Position numbers and translations under genes: made by a program. A DNA stretch of 64,000 nucleotides, from the NCBI RefSeq assembly GCF_018138145.1, contig NZ_CP073104.1:3348001-3412000 (forward strand). The letters run 5' to 3'. This stretch comes from Pseudomonas sp. SCA2728.1_7. Its GTDB lineage: Bacteria; Pseudomonadota; Gammaproteobacteria; Pseudomonadales; Pseudomonadaceae. Positions 43,304 through 52,671 of this stretch are shown here, one piece after another (the stretch's first letter is position 1; each line of letters opens with the position of its first letter). The notes beneath the pieces are model-generated. The model was not told the DNA's origin. It made no database searches and saw only the letters and a program-made list of their open reading frames with translations.

Positions 43304-46035
43304 GTTCCGCTGACAAGCTGTTCGGTCGCCTGCTCAATCGCCACCCGGAAACCGTCCCTCCGCTGGACAGCACTCAGGTGTCGAGTGTTGGCCTGCAGCT
43401 GTATCTGGATGGCGCCGGCCAGGTCAATCATTTGAGCGGGCCGCTGCGCCATGTCCTCGCGCAGCGGCTGGCCGCCAGCCACCCCGCGCACCTGCTTGAA
43501 TACGTCTTTGCGCACAGCAGCCTTGCGCTCGAGGGCAGCCCCGCCGACTGGCAGGGACAAGTGCTCGACCTGGATTTTTTCAGCCTGGCCGGTCCGCCGT
43601 TGCATTTGCGCGGATGGCTGCAGGCACAGGGCGATGGCTGGTTGCTGCAATTGCTGGACATCGGCGACCTGCTCGGCGAACGACGGCAGACACGCAGCCG
43701 CGAGCAATGCCAGTTGTTGGCCACGCAGGTACGCGACCACTTGCGCCTGGGCAGCCTAGCCCGTCTGCCTGATGTGCTGGGCGAACAGTTGCAACGCCTG
43801 AGTCAGCATTTGCACATGCCCTGCCTGGCGGTGGCATTGCTCGACGAACAGGGCCAGGGCTGGCAGATCCATCAACATTACGCGGCGCCGAATGCGCCGC
43901 AGGTATGGCGTGACCAGCAAGCACTGGGCACAAGTCTCGACAGTCTCAACGGCGCGTTGCCGCAACGCCTGTCACCTGGCGAACAACCGCGCCTGAGCGC
44001 CTTGCTCGGCCCGAACGAAGGCTTCGCCGTGCCCTATCGCGACGCCCAAGGCGTGGCCGCATGGCTGCTGTGCGCCGCTTACAACCCGCAGCAACAGGCC
44101 CCGGACCTGAACGATCACGACTGGCTGTTGCTGGCCGCGGCAGTCGCCGCGCCGTTACTGGAACGCCTGCGCGAGCATCGCCACCATCAGCAACTGGAGC
44201 GCCTGGATGTGCTGCAAGCGCTGCTCGGTACCGGTTGGTGGGAAATCAGCAGCGACCGTGCCGAGATGCAATTGGCACCGACACTCGCTGACAGCCTGGG
44301 ATTGGCGGCGCAGCGGCTGCCGATTCAGGACTGGTTCAATCGGGTGCATCCCGCCGACCGCGATGAACTGCGCAGTCGCCTGCAATCGCTGCAGGATGAA
44401 GGCAGCCCATTGGAGTTGTGCGTGCGCCTGCAAGGCAGCGATCAAGCATTGCCGTTGTGGTATCGCCTGCAAGGGCGCTCGCTGGGCATCGGCGCCGGAC
44501 GCCGGTTAGTCGGTTTCATGCTCGACATCAGCGACATCAAGAATCAGCAGCACCAGGCCGCGACCGCCCATGCGCGGCTGGATAACCTGATCGCCAGCTC
44601 ACCCGCCGTGATCTACGTGCAGCGCTATGTCGAAGGTGCGCTGCAACCGACATTCTTCAGCGCCAGCCTGCAGCCGTTGCTCGGCTGGAATCTCAGCGAC
44701 TGCGACGATGGCCGACTGGTGGAACACGTCCACCCCGAAGACCGCCCGCGCTACTTCGAACGCACCCGCCAGTTGCTGCGCGAAGGCTCGGTGAGCACGC
44801 GTTATCGAGTGCTCGACCGCGACGGCAACGCCCACTGGCTGCTCGATGAAGCCAGGCTGCTGCGCGACGATCTCGGCCTGCCAGTGGAAGCGGTTGGCTT
44901 GTGGCTGGACGTCACCGAGGCCACGCTCGCCGCCGAACAGGTCAAGGCGAGCGAAGAGCGCTACCGGATTCTGGTCGAAGACTCACCGGCGATGATCTGC
45001 CGCTATCGCCCGGACCTGACGCTGACCTTCGGCAACCGGCCTTTGGCGACGTATCTGGAATGCCCTCCGGAGCAATTGCCCGGGGTCAATCTGGGCAGCT
45101 GGATGTCCGACGATCAGCGCGAAGCGTTCCTCCTGCGCATCGGCCAATTGACCCCGCAACTGCCGGTGAGCACCGCCGAAATCAATCTGCGCCTGCCCGG
45201 TCGCGAACATGCCTGGTGGGTCTGGTCGGATCGCGGCGTGTTCGATGCACAGGGGCACCTGGTCGAAGTGCAAGCGGTGGGCCGTGACAACACCGAGGTG
45301 CGGCGCTCCCAGCAACAACTGACGCAGAGCGCAAAAATGGCCACCCTCGGCGAAATGGCGACGGGCCTGGCTCATGAAATCAATCAACCGCTGAATGTGA
45401 TGCGCATGGCCATCGTCAATGTGCTCAAGCGCCTGGGCAACGGTGATGTACAGATCGATTATCTGACCGACAAGCTCAATCGCATCGACGCGCAAGTGCA
45501 ACGGGCTGCGCGGGTGGTGGATCACATGCGCGTGTTCGGGCGCCGCTCGGAAATCGAACAACATCCGTTCAACCCGCTCGAGGCGATTGAAGGCACGTTG
45601 TCGCTGTTGTCCGAAGGGCTGCGCGGCAAAGGTGTCGAGCTGCGAATCAAAGAGGCGGGTTTTCAGGTCGAGGTGCGCGGTTACGTCGATCAACTCGAGC
45701 AGGTGCTGATCAACCTGATGGTCAACGCCCGCGACGCCTTGCTCGGCAAGCGCGAAGCCGATCGCGACTTCCAGCCGTGGATCGCCGTGCATGCCGAGTG
45801 CGATGAACACGTCGTGCGCCTGTGGGTCGAGGACAACGGCGGGGGCATTGATCCGCGCCTGCTGGAACGCATTTTCGAGCCGTTCTTCACCACCAAACCG
45901 GTCGGCGTCGGCACCGGTCTGGGCTTGTCGGTGAGCTACGGCATCATCGAAAACATGGGCGGTCGTCTGAGCGTGCGCAATGGCGATGAGGGTGCGCGGT
46001 TCTGCATCGAGCTGCCGATTGCACTGAGCTATTAG
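43300..46035 (+). CDS. pprA: PprA multi-PAS sensor histidine kinase
   Basis: This 911-residue kinase starts at a rare TTG that overlaps the tadE stop (TTGA); no in-frame ATG appears for over 160 codons. No transmembrane helix is visible, so it senses cytosolic signals. An N-terminal sensory part with a GAF-like region (about 130-295) precedes three PAS domains (about 300-420, 425-550, 555-670). The dimerisation domain has phosphoacceptor His692 ([11 protein letters not shown]) and the ATPase has NARDAL, DNGGGID and [12 protein letters not shown]. It probably phosphorylates PprB. Confidence 0.88.
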   Translation: MSSADKLFGRLLNRHPETVPPLDSTQVSSVGLQLYLDGAGQVNHLSGPLRHVLAQRLAASHPAHLLEYVFAHSSLALEGSPADWQGQVLDLDFFSLAGPPLHLRGWLQAQGDGWLLQLLDIGDLLGERRQTRSREQCQLLATQVRDHLRLGSLARLPDVLGEQLQRLSQHLHMPCLAVALLDEQGQGWQIHQHYAAPNAPQVWRDQQALGTSLDSLNGALPQRLSPGEQPRLSALLGPNEGFAVPYRDAQGVAAWLLCAAYNPQQQAPDLNDHDWLLLAAAVAAPLLERLREHRHHQQLERLDVLQALLGTGWWEISSDRAEMQLAPTLADSLGLAAQRLPIQDWFNRVHPADRDELRSRLQSLQDEGSPLELCVRLQGSDQALPLWYRLQGRSLGIGAGRRLVGFMLDISDIKNQQHQAATAHARLDNLIASSPAVIYVQRYVEGALQPTFFSASLQPLLGWNLSDCDDGRLVEHVHPEDRPRYFERTRQLLREGSVSTRYRVLDRDGNAHWLLDEARLLRDDLGLPVEAVGLWLDVTEATLAAEQVKASEERYRILVEDSPAMICRYRPDLTLTFGNRPLATYLECPPEQLPGVNLGSWMSDDQREAFLLRIGQLTPQLPVSTAEINLRLPGREHAWWVWSDRGVFDAQGHLVEVQAVGRDNTEVRRSQQQLTQSAKMATLGEMATGLAHEINQPLNVMRMAIVNVLKRLGNGDVQIDYLTDKLNRIDAQVQRAARVVDHMRVFGRRSEIEQHPFNPLEAIEGTLSLLSEGLRGKGVELRIKEAGFQVEVRGYVDQLEQVLINLMVNARDALLGKREADRDFQPWIAVHAECDEHVVRLWVEDNGGGIDPRLLERIFEPFFTTKPVGVGTGLGLSVSYGIIENMGGRLSVRNGDEGARFCIELPIALSY

Positions 46036-48023
46036 ATCACCAGCGTCGGTTGTCCGGGCGGTCGACAACTGAGGTTGGCACCGACATCGACCCGGTTCAG
46101 GGTGATGCCGAAGCCGGCGAGCACATTATCCAGTATCGGATCCAGCACCGGGCTCAACAGATTATCAATCACCACACCCAGCGTGTTGTTGACGCCGGCC
46201 AGCACATCGGCGGTGGTGGTGAGCAAGCCGCCCAGCAGGCTGGAGCCGGTAGGTTTGTAGGCCTGAACCTGAACCCCGCTCAACGTGCCTTTGAGGCTGT
46301 TGACCACACCTTGCGTGCCAAAACTGTATGTCTGCGGCGTTTGCTTGATGTCCGGCGGCTGGTTGTAGGTATGGATGTTCTGAGTGCTGGCCACCGTGGT
46401 GTCGACCCTCACGCCGAGACCGCCGCCGTAAAACGGTTTGCGCGAGTTCGGGTCACAGGTCGCCGAACCCAGGCCCAGCAGGGGAATGGTGCAAGTGATC
46501 ACGCCGACATCAATCAACGCCAGCGGCTGCACCGTGACATCCGCCACCGATGAAAACGCGTTGCTCGCGTCGATCTTGCCGACCTTGAGTTTGACCAGCG
46601 AGGAGTTGGTCTGGGTGGTCAGGCTTTTGCTCGCATCGCTGATGCAGTTGAAATCGGTGACATGGCTGTCGGCAGCAGCGGCCTCCAGCAAGATATCGAT
46701 GGAAGACGTGGGCAGAATCTGCAGATTGGTGCGCTCACACGTGCCACCCAAGGTGCAGAACAACGAGTTCAGCGTGCCGGCAATGTTCAGGTGCAAAAGG
46801 TTGTTGAGGGTGTCCGTCAGCCCGCCCACCAAGGGCGTACTGGTAATAGCGCTGGCCAGCCCGGCCACGCCGGACAGCACGGGCAGATTCAGCGAGATCA
46901 ACGTGCGCACCTGCGCGGTTTTCACGTAGATCCGATTGGCGCCCATCGGGTCGGCCTTCGCCAGCACCGGATTGCCCACCGCCGACAATTGCGGAGGCTG
47001 GATGACTTTGACTTTGACCGAGCCGTTGACCAGCCCCGGAATACTGAGCGGCACCGTCGCTGCGAGTGCGTTCTGACTGTTGGCCACTTGCACGACGGCT
47101 TCGAGCAGTTTGAACAACTGCAGATTGGCATTGAGCGCAGCCGACGTAGCGCCGGTCTGCAGTTGCAACAATTTGCCGAGCGCCACTTCGGTGCTACCGG
47201 CCACGGCTTTCAGTCCGACCAGGCCCTCGACCGCGATGCTGGTTGTGGTACCGCCCTTGGTCAGCACGGTGATGGCGGTGTCGAGCAGTTGGCCGATCTT
47301 GATGTTCTTGGCCAGCAGCTGGGTGTAGTTGCCGGCGTCGACGTTGACATCGAGGGCCAACTGATTGAGATAACCGAGCAGGTTGATATTGGTCTGCACC
47401 AGCCCCTGCCATCCGGCGACGCTGAGGTTGAGGTTGCCGCCGAGCAGTCCTCCCCATATCGCGTTGAGCAGCGCAGACTTGCTGGCATCCACGGTGGTCA
47501 GCGTGGTGCCGATGGTCAATTGCGCCTGGGGCGGCAGAATCGCCGAAGCGCCGACAGCTGTGGCGCCGAGGCGAGTGGTCGGCGTGACGCCGCCCGGCGC
47601 AACCAACGCGTACAGCGCGGCGGCCACACTGGTGGGCACGACGCGGGTAGCGACCACGCTGATGGCTTCTTTCTTCGTGGCGTCGGCGGAGAAGCCGCGC
47701 AGGTTGTTGGCACCGGTTTGCACGGTGCCGCAGGTTACGACAAGGGTGGTGACATTCTGCGCCACGGTGAAATTGTTGCGCGCCGCACTGGCTGCCGCGT
47801 ATTGGGCTGCGCTGGCACCGGGCAAGCAATCGCCACCCCGGGAAACGGCCTCCAGCGCCGCGACATCAACCACCCGCTGCAGGCGACGTTGCTCCATGTA
47901 CAAACGACCGCTGTCGACCACCAGCACCATGCACACCAGCGCCAGTCCGAGGGTCAGTACCGCCATCAGACCTATCGCTCCGCGCTGACGGACCGGGCCA
48001 TTGAATCGGGAACGAGGCGACAT
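46032..48023 (-). CDS. tadG: TadG pilus-associated protein
   Basis: This 663-residue protein has an N-terminal membrane segment (RQRGAIGLMAVLTLGLALVC region, about residues 13-35), the LQRVVDVAALEA motif of the TadE/TadG family and a long periplasmic part with many T/V/L/N-rich segments. Two cysteine clusters (CTLGGTC and CNCISDASK-like segments) lie late in the protein. It is longer than many TadG proteins but matches the pseudomonad version. ATG 48023 follows AAGGAG. It is convergent to pprA and overlaps it by four bases. Confidence 0.85.
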   Translation of the reverse strand: MSPRSRFNGPVRQRGAIGLMAVLTLGLALVCMVLVVDSGRLYMEQRRLQRVVDVAALEAVSRGGDCLPGASAAQYAAASAARNNFTVAQNVTTLVVTCGTVQTGANNLRGFSADATKKEAISVVATRVVPTSVAAALYALVAPGGVTPTTRLGATAVGASAILPPQAQLTIGTTLTTVDASKSALLNAIWGGLLGGNLNLSVAGWQGLVQTNINLLGYLNQLALDVNVDAGNYTQLLAKNIKIGQLLDTAITVLTKGGTTTSIAVEGLVGLKAVAGSTEVALGKLLQLQTGATSAALNANLQLFKLLEAVVQVANSQNALAATVPLSIPGLVNGSVKVKVIQPPQLSAVGNPVLAKADPMGANRIYVKTAQVRTLISLNLPVLSGVAGLASAITSTPLVGGLTDTLNNLLHLNIAGTLNSLFCTLGGTCERTNLQILPTSSIDILLEAAAADSHVTDFNCISDASKSLTTQTNSSLVKLKVGKIDASNAFSSVADVTVQPLALIDVGVITCTIPLLGLGSATCDPNSRKPFYGGGLGVRVDTTVASTQNIHTYNQPPDIKQTPQTYSFGTQGVVNSLKGTLSGVQVQAYKPTGSSLLGGLLTTTADVLAGVNNTLGVVIDNLLSPVLDPILDNVLAGFGITLNRVDVGANLSCRPPGQPTLVI

Positions 48024-48112
48024 GGCGCACTCCTTTGCCGTTACCTCCATTGATGCAAATGAGTGTAGACGCGCCTAATGGCAACGCGCCATTTCGAACA
48101 GACAAACATCCC

Positions 48113-48201
48113 TGCGGGAGCGAGCCTGCTCGCGAAGGCGTCGCGTCAGACAAATAACAGTTGCATGACACCCTGCTTTCGCGAGCGGGCTCGCTCCCAC
48201 A
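48113..48201. repeat. REP pair, GTGGGAGC type, partly diverged
   Basis: Inverted arms TGCGGGAGCGAGCC...GGCTCGCTCCCACA span 89 bases. Each arm carries a substitution (TGCGGGAG for TGTGGGAG, GCGAGCGGGC for GCGAGCAGGC), which suggests an older copy. Confidence 0.88.
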
Positions 48202-48260
48202 TTGGAATTCAGGGTGAAACAAAAAAATGGGAGCTCAACAGCCCCCACCTTTTAACGGAT

Positions 48261-48818
48261 TCAGCGCGGTGGATAGTTGGCCAGAATCCGCGTGACCGTC
48301 TCGCGGATGGCGTTGCTGCGATCCTGCGGATTCGGTTTGCTGGAGAGCATCTGCTCATCACTGCCGCGCCACACCAGTTTGCCGTCCTTGCCGTCGAGCA
48401 GGTCGATCTGGATGGTTGCGACCTTGTAGGTGATGTTGCGCGTTTCGTTGTACATCGGCGCGCCCCAGTAGCCGTTCCACGGGCCACCCCAACCGCCGCC
48501 GTAATTGGTCGTCACTTGCTGCTGGCGATCCTCGACGATCAGGTAAGTCTGCACATTCAGGTCGCCCTTGGCGCCCGCAGTGGCCGGGCGCAGACCGCGC
48601 TGGTCGAGTTGATCGGCGACGGCCTGGCGGATGCGTTGCTCGGTCAGGTCGCTTTTGATTCGCGGATCATCGGGGCGATATTGCAGGGCGGGGTCTTTCC
48701 AGCTCCAGCTGCGATAGGCGGCAAAATCGCGGCTGGCGTCGAAGTCATGATTGACCTGGTTGGCGGCGCAGGCACTGAGCAGTGTGGCCAAGACCAGTAG
48801 AGCGAGACGGCGGAACAT
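48261..48818 (-). CDS. DUF4136 lipoprotein (paralogue A)
   Basis: This 185-residue lipoprotein has lipobox LSAC with Cys17, then DUF4136 with DFAAYRSWSWKDP near the start, [19 protein letters not shown] in the middle and TYKVATIQIDLLDGKDGKLVWRG late. A glycine/tryptophan/tyrosine-rich patch (YGGGWGGPWNGYWGAP) lies near residue 108. Such proteins sit in the periplasm or outer membrane; no activity is known. A paralogue is encoded 54 bases upstream. Confidence 0.85.
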   Translation of the reverse strand: MFRRLALLVLATLLSACAANQVNHDFDASRDFAAYRSWSWKDPALQYRPDDPRIKSDLTEQRIRQAVADQLDQRGLRPATAGAKGDLNVQTYLIVEDRQQQVTTNYGGGWGGPWNGYWGAPMYNETRNITYKVATIQIDLLDGKDGKLVWRGSDEQMLSSKPNPQDRSNAIRETVTRILANYPPR

Positions 48819-48872
48819 GGTTTTTCTCCGATTGAAGACATGAACCTGCGGCAGCTTCTGATTGGCAGGAAG

Positions 48873-49487
48873 CTAACTGGGAGGATACGCCGACATGGCC
48901 TTTTCCACAGCCTCGCGGATCGAATCGGTGCGATCGATTTCGCTGCCCTTGTTCGCGGTTTCGGCACTGGCACTCCAGACCGGTTGCCCAGTGCCTGCAT
49001 CAAACAGATCGACCTGCACCACCACGACCTGCTCGGAATACGTACGCACGATCGGCACCGTGTTGTACATGCCGTAACCGCGACCATAATGATCATAGCC
49101 GCCATATCCGCCGCCGTAATAACCGTAGTCGTCCTGAACCTGACGCAAACGGGTTTCCAGTCTTAGATTGGCGCTGACCAGCAGGTCGGCCGGGCGATGG
49201 TCGTGCAACGGGCGCAAACCGCGTTGGTCCAGCGCATTGCTCACCGCTTCGGCCACTTGCGCCGAATCAGCCCACGCCGTGCCCGGTGGCAGTTGCCCGT
49301 TGAGCCACGCCCAACTGCGATAACGCCCATAATCGCGCGGCGGCGCCGGGTACGCGCTGCGATCGAAGGTGGTGGCGGCCTGTGGCGGCGCCGGCGGCAA
49401 GGGCCGCGATTGCGCCACGTAGGGGTTGCTGCTCTGGCAAGCAGCCAACCCCAGACACATCAGCAGTAACCCGGATTGAGCTTTCAT
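48873..49487 (-). CDS. DUF4136 lipoprotein (paralogue B)
   Basis: This 204-residue lipoprotein has lipobox LAAC with Cys17 and the DUF4136 pattern ([51 protein letters not shown]). The Gly/Tyr patch reads [19 protein letters not shown] near residue 120. Conserved spacing with the next gene shows duplication followed by divergence of the exposed loops. The two genes are probably co-transcribed; cmoM lies 12 bases upstream on the same strand. Confidence 0.85.
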   Translation of the reverse strand: MKAQSGLLLMCLGLAACQSSNPYVAQSRPLPPAPPQAATTFDRSAYPAPPRDYGRYRSWAWLNGQLPPGTAWADSAQVAEAVSNALDQRGLRPLHDHRPADLLVSANLRLETRLRQVQDDYGYYGGGYGGYDHYGRGYGMYNTVPIVRTYSEQVVVVQVDLFDAGTGQPVWSASAETANKGSEIDRTDSIREAVEKAMSAYPPS

Positions 49488-49499
49488 GTCGCGCTCCGA

Positions 49500-50249
49500 T
49501 CAGATCGGCCGGCAGATCCAGTGCAAATAGCGCCCAAGCCCGGCGAAGCTTGGGTGACGACGGTGAGCGAGCTCCATCTCAAGCAAATCCACAAGTTCAG
49601 CGCGGGCCTGGAATTCCACCGGCATGTAGTCGTGGAAAACCCGGATCCCACTCTGGCTTTCGACCTGCCACAGGCCGTCGAGTTGCGTTGCCAATTCCCT
49701 TGGATCGAGCGGCTGCTGCGGGGTCAGGCTCTGCTTTTCGCCGGCCATGACGTTCTTGCGCATTTTCTTGAAATGGCCTTTGAGCAGGTTGCGATAGATC
49801 AGCGCATCGCGGTTGTAGAACGCCAGCGACAACCAGCCACCGGGTTTGGTCAGTTGATGCAGTACCGGCAGGATCGCGTGGGGTTCGGCGAGCCATTCCA
49901 GCACGGCGTGGCAGATCACCAGATCGTAAGGCTCGGTGAGTTGCCCGAGCAGTTCCTGCCACGGCGCCTGAATGAACGTCGCGGTTTGCCCGGCTTCAGC
50001 GAAACGCTGGCGCGCGCCTTCGAGCATCGGTGCGGCCGGTTCGGTGAAGGTCACGTCGTGGCCGCGCTCGGCCAGCCACAGCGACATATGGCCGAGGCCG
50101 CCGCCAATGTCGAGCACCCGCAACGGGCGATCCGGCAGCGCTTCGGACAGGTCAGCCTGCAACACCGCGAGACGGATCGCACCTTTGGCGCCACCGTAGA
50201 TTTTTTCGGCGAACCGCGTCGCCAACTGATCGAAATGCCGGTCGCTCAT
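49500..50249 (-). CDS. cmoM: tRNA 5-carboxymethoxyuridine methyltransferase CmoM
   Basis: This 249-residue SAM-dependent methyltransferase resembles E. coli CmoM (SmtA), which methylates cmo5U at tRNA position 34. The start RFAEKIYGGAKGAIRLAVL, motif I LDIGGGLGHM (about 44-54), the CHAVLEWLAEP segment, GGWLSLAFYN and the C-terminal SGIRVFHDYMP and LGRYLHW segments all align by eye with the family. Its start overlaps the MazG-like stop by one base (TGATG), so the two are coupled. Confidence 0.9.
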   Translation of the reverse strand: MSDRHFDQLATRFAEKIYGGAKGAIRLAVLQADLSEALPDRPLRVLDIGGGLGHMSLWLAERGHDVTFTEPAAPMLEGARQRFAEAGQTATFIQAPWQELLGQLTEPYDLVICHAVLEWLAEPHAILPVLHQLTKPGGWLSLAFYNRDALIYRNLLKGHFKKMRKNVMAGEKQSLTPQQPLDPRELATQLDGLWQVESQSGIRVFHDYMPVEFQARAELVDLLEMELAHRRHPSFAGLGRYLHWICRPI

Positions 50250-50551
50250 CAGCTGAACCGCCGTTCGCTGTCGGCGAGCTTGCTGCGCACCACTTCATTC
50301 ATGTCCAGCCCCAACTCGCTGCACAGCAGCAACAGATACAGGACGATATCGCCAACTTCTTGCCCTGCATGAGCGAGTTTGTCAGCGGGTAACTGGCGCG
50401 ACTGGTCTTCGGTCAGCCACTGGAAGATTTCCACCAGTTCGGACATCTCGACGCTAGCCGCCATGGCGAGGTTTTTCGGGCTGTGAAATTGCCGCCAGTC
50501 ATTGCGGTCGCGAATGGCGTGCAGGCGTTCGGTCAGTTCAACAAGGTTCAT
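50249..50551 (-). CDS. MazG-like nucleotide pyrophosphohydrolase
   Basis: This 100-residue all-alpha protein of the MazG/DCTPP family probably hydrolyses non-canonical or excess (d)NTPs. Magnesium ligands are visible in EMSELVEIF (about 38-46) and EVGDIVLYL (about 69-77). A short RDRNDWRQFHSPKNLA N-terminal segment is typical of the COG1694/COG3956-like dCTP group. GGAG precedes ATG 50551. It is coupled to cmoM by a one-base overlap. Confidence 0.88.
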   Translation of the reverse strand: MNLVELTERLHAIRDRNDWRQFHSPKNLAMAASVEMSELVEIFQWLTEDQSRQLPADKLAHAGQEVGDIVLYLLLLCSELGLDMNEVVRSKLADSERRFS

Positions 50552-50611
50552 CGGGCTCTCCTGAAGGCGTATAGCTTCGGGGGGATACGACTTGAAGGCA
50601 AGCGTAAACCC

Positions 50612-50701
50612 TGTAGGAGTGAGCCTGCTCGCGATGACGCCATTACATTCAACATCATCGTTGACTGACACACCGCTATCGCGAGCAGGCTCACTCCTAC
50701 A
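50612..50701. repeat. REP pair, GTAGGAGT type
   Basis: Inverted arms TGTAGGAGTGAGCC...GGCTCACTCCTACA span 90 bases, in the gap between the MazG-like gene and the divergent small membrane protein gene. Confidence 0.92.
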
Positions 50702-50786
50702 AGGGCGGTGCAAACCTTCTATCATGCAGGGAACTCGGCCACCCGCGTTGTGGCCCAAGGCTCAGCTCTTTCATCAGGATGCACAC

Positions 50787-51080
50787 ATGCAGGTAGAAAG
50801 CTTTTTCGAATGGCTCGGGCAGGCGCTCGGTTCGATCATCCGCTTTATCGTCGATGGCCTCAGTGGCTTGTTCAACATTCTGAGCAATGCCGGCGGCAAC
50901 TTTGTCGACGGGCTGGCGAAGACGCTGGGCATGGACACCTCGATCATCAGCATCATCGCGCTGATCGTTGGCCTGATGTTGTTGTGGTCGGCGATCCGGG
51001 CGTTCATGAATGCCTCGATCATTGCCGGGATCATCTGGTTGTTGCTGGGATTGTGGTTGCTTAGCTGGATTATTCATTAG
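50787..51080 (+). CDS. small two-helix membrane protein, unknown function
   Basis: This 97-residue protein has an amphipathic start (MQVESFFEWLGQALGSIIRF) and two hydrophobic stretches near residues 50-66 and 75-96. GATSI-like or other known motifs are absent. AGGAT lies 8 bases before ATG 50787. It is a single gene ending just before a repeat element; function unknown. Confidence 0.7.
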   Translation: MQVESFFEWLGQALGSIIRFIVDGLSGLFNILSNAGGNFVDGLAKTLGMDTSIISIIALIVGLMLLWSAIRAFMNASIIAGIIWLLLGLWLLSWIIH

Positions 51081-51092
51081 GCCTTATAAAAG

Positions 51093-51254
51093 CCCCTCAC
51101 CCTAGCCCTCTCCCGGAGGGAGAGGGGACTGACCGGGGTGTTTTCGAGATGTACACCGACCTGAGATACCGAGTCGAACCGAAGCTTCTGACAGCATGAA
51201 GATCGGCTCCCTTTCCCCCTCGCCCCCTTGGGGGAGAGGGCTGGGGTGAGGGGG
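51093..51254. repeat. composite extragenic repeat, copy 3 (short form)
   Basis: Ends CCCTCACCCTAGCCCTC and GAGGGCTGGGGTGAGGG flank a core with ACCGACCTGAGATACCG, which matches copy 2 in orientation. The 39-base tandem unit is missing and a single CTCTCCC-GGGAGAG hairpin lies at the left end. Confidence 0.8.
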
Positions 51255-51321
51255 TTGCTTCTGACAGGCACAGCAAATCCTCCATGAATCGTTACAATCC
51301 CCGCTCCCCTAAGGAGCCCGC

Positions 51322-52671
51322 ATGTCCACTCTGATCGCCGACTGGCGCGACCGCCCGACTCACCGCAAGGTCTGGGCACTCGCCGCGCCCATGATTCTTT
51401 CGAATATTTCCGTACCGCTGGTGGCGCTGGTCGACAGCACTGTCATTGGCCACTTGCCCCACGCCCATCAATTGGGCGCGGTGGCGGTCGGTGCCAGCCT
51501 GTACACCTTTCTCGCCTGGGCCATGGGTTTTCTGCGCATGGGCACCACCGGATTCGCCGCTCAGGCTGCCGGGCGCAGCGACGGCGCGGCGTTACGGCAG
51601 ATTCTGTTGCAGGGCCTGCTGCTGGCGATGGGACTGGCACTGGTGCTTGGCACGTTGGGTGTGCCGCTGAGTGGGGTTGCGCTGCACTTCATGCAACCGT
51701 CGGCGGAGCTGGATCAGCTCACTCGTGATTTTTTCCACACGCGGTTGTTCGGCCTGCCAGCGGCGCTGGCCAGTTATGCGCTGGTCGGCTGGTTCCTCGG
51801 TACACAAAACGCCCGGGCGCCGCTGGCGATTCTGCTGAGCACCAACCTGATCAACATCGTCCTCAATCTGTGGTTCGTCATCAGCCTGGACTGGGGCGTG
51901 GTCGGATCGGCGCGGGCCTCGGTGATCGCCGAATGGAGCGGCGCCCTGCTCGGCCTGCTGCTGACTCGCAAGGCGTTGCGGGCGTACCCGGGGCACATCG
52001 TCTGGGCGGCGTTGAAAATCTGGCAGAGCTGGCGTCCGTTGCTGGCCGTCAACCGCGATATCTTCATCCGCAGCCTGGCGCTGCAATCGGTGTTTTTCCT
52101 GATCACCGTGCAAGGCGCGCGGCTGGGTGATTCGACGGTGGCCGCCAACGCGCTGCTGCTCAATGGCTTGCTGCTGACCGCACATGCGCTGGACGGTCTG
52201 GCCCATGCCGTCGAGGCCTTGTGCGGACACGCCATCGGCGCCCGTGATCGTCTGGCCCTGCGTCGCTCGCTGGTGGTGGCGGGCGGCTGGTCGCTGATCG
52301 CCAGCCTCGGTTTCGCCAGCCTGTTTCTGCTGGCCGGGCACCTGTTCATCGAGATGCAGACCGACATCCAGAGCGTGCGCGATACCGCGTTCGTCTATCT
52401 GCCCTACCTCGCTGTACTGCCGCTGATTGCGGTCTGGAGCTACCTGCTCGACGGCCTGTTCATCGGCGCCACCCGCGCGCGGGAAATGCGCAACGGCATG
52501 CTGATCACCGTGGTTTTGCTGCTGCCGTTCGCCTGGGCGCTGCAAGGTTTCGGCAATCACGGGCTGTGGATATCTTTTCTGCTGTTCATGGTGCTGCGCA
52601 GCCTGACCCTCGGTGCGCAAGCCTGGTGGCTGAAGCGCAACGATGGCTGGTTCAGTGGCGGCGTTCACTGA
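51322..52671 (+). CDS. MATE-family efflux transporter (DinF-like)
   Basis: This 449-residue inner membrane protein has twelve helices in two MatE repeats; the first starts KVWALAAPMILSNISVPLVALVD and the second near residue 235 (NRDIFIRSLALQSVFFLIT). The conserved TM1 aspartate and GFLRMGTTGFAAQAAG mark the DinF branch, which exports organic compounds with H+ or Na+. It stands alone and is convergent to the esterase gene, overlapping it by 7 bases. Confidence 0.9.
   Translation: MSTLIADWRDRPTHRKVWALAAPMILSNISVPLVALVDSTVIGHLPHAHQLGAVAVGASLYTFLAWAMGFLRMGTTGFAAQAAGRSDGAALRQILLQGLLLAMGLALVLGTLGVPLSGVALHFMQPSAELDQLTRDFFHTRLFGLPAALASYALVGWFLGTQNARAPLAILLSTNLINIVLNLWFVISLDWGVVGSARASVIAEWSGALLGLLLTRKALRAYPGHIVWAALKIWQSWRPLLAVNRDIFIRSLALQSVFFLITVQGARLGDSTVAANALLLNGLLLTAHALDGLAHAVEALCGHAIGARDRLALRRSLVVAGGWSLIASLGFASLFLLAGHLFIEMQTDIQSVRDTAFVYLPYLAVLPLIAVWSYLLDGLFIGATRAREMRNGMLITVVLLLPFAWALQGFGNHGLWISFLLFMVLRSLTLGAQAWWLKRNDGWFSGGVH

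Noticed and set aside
46662..48053. 463-codon frame antisense to tadG
   Set aside because: Arg/Gln/Gly-rich shadow; tadG has the TadE/G N-terminus and a good ribosome site.
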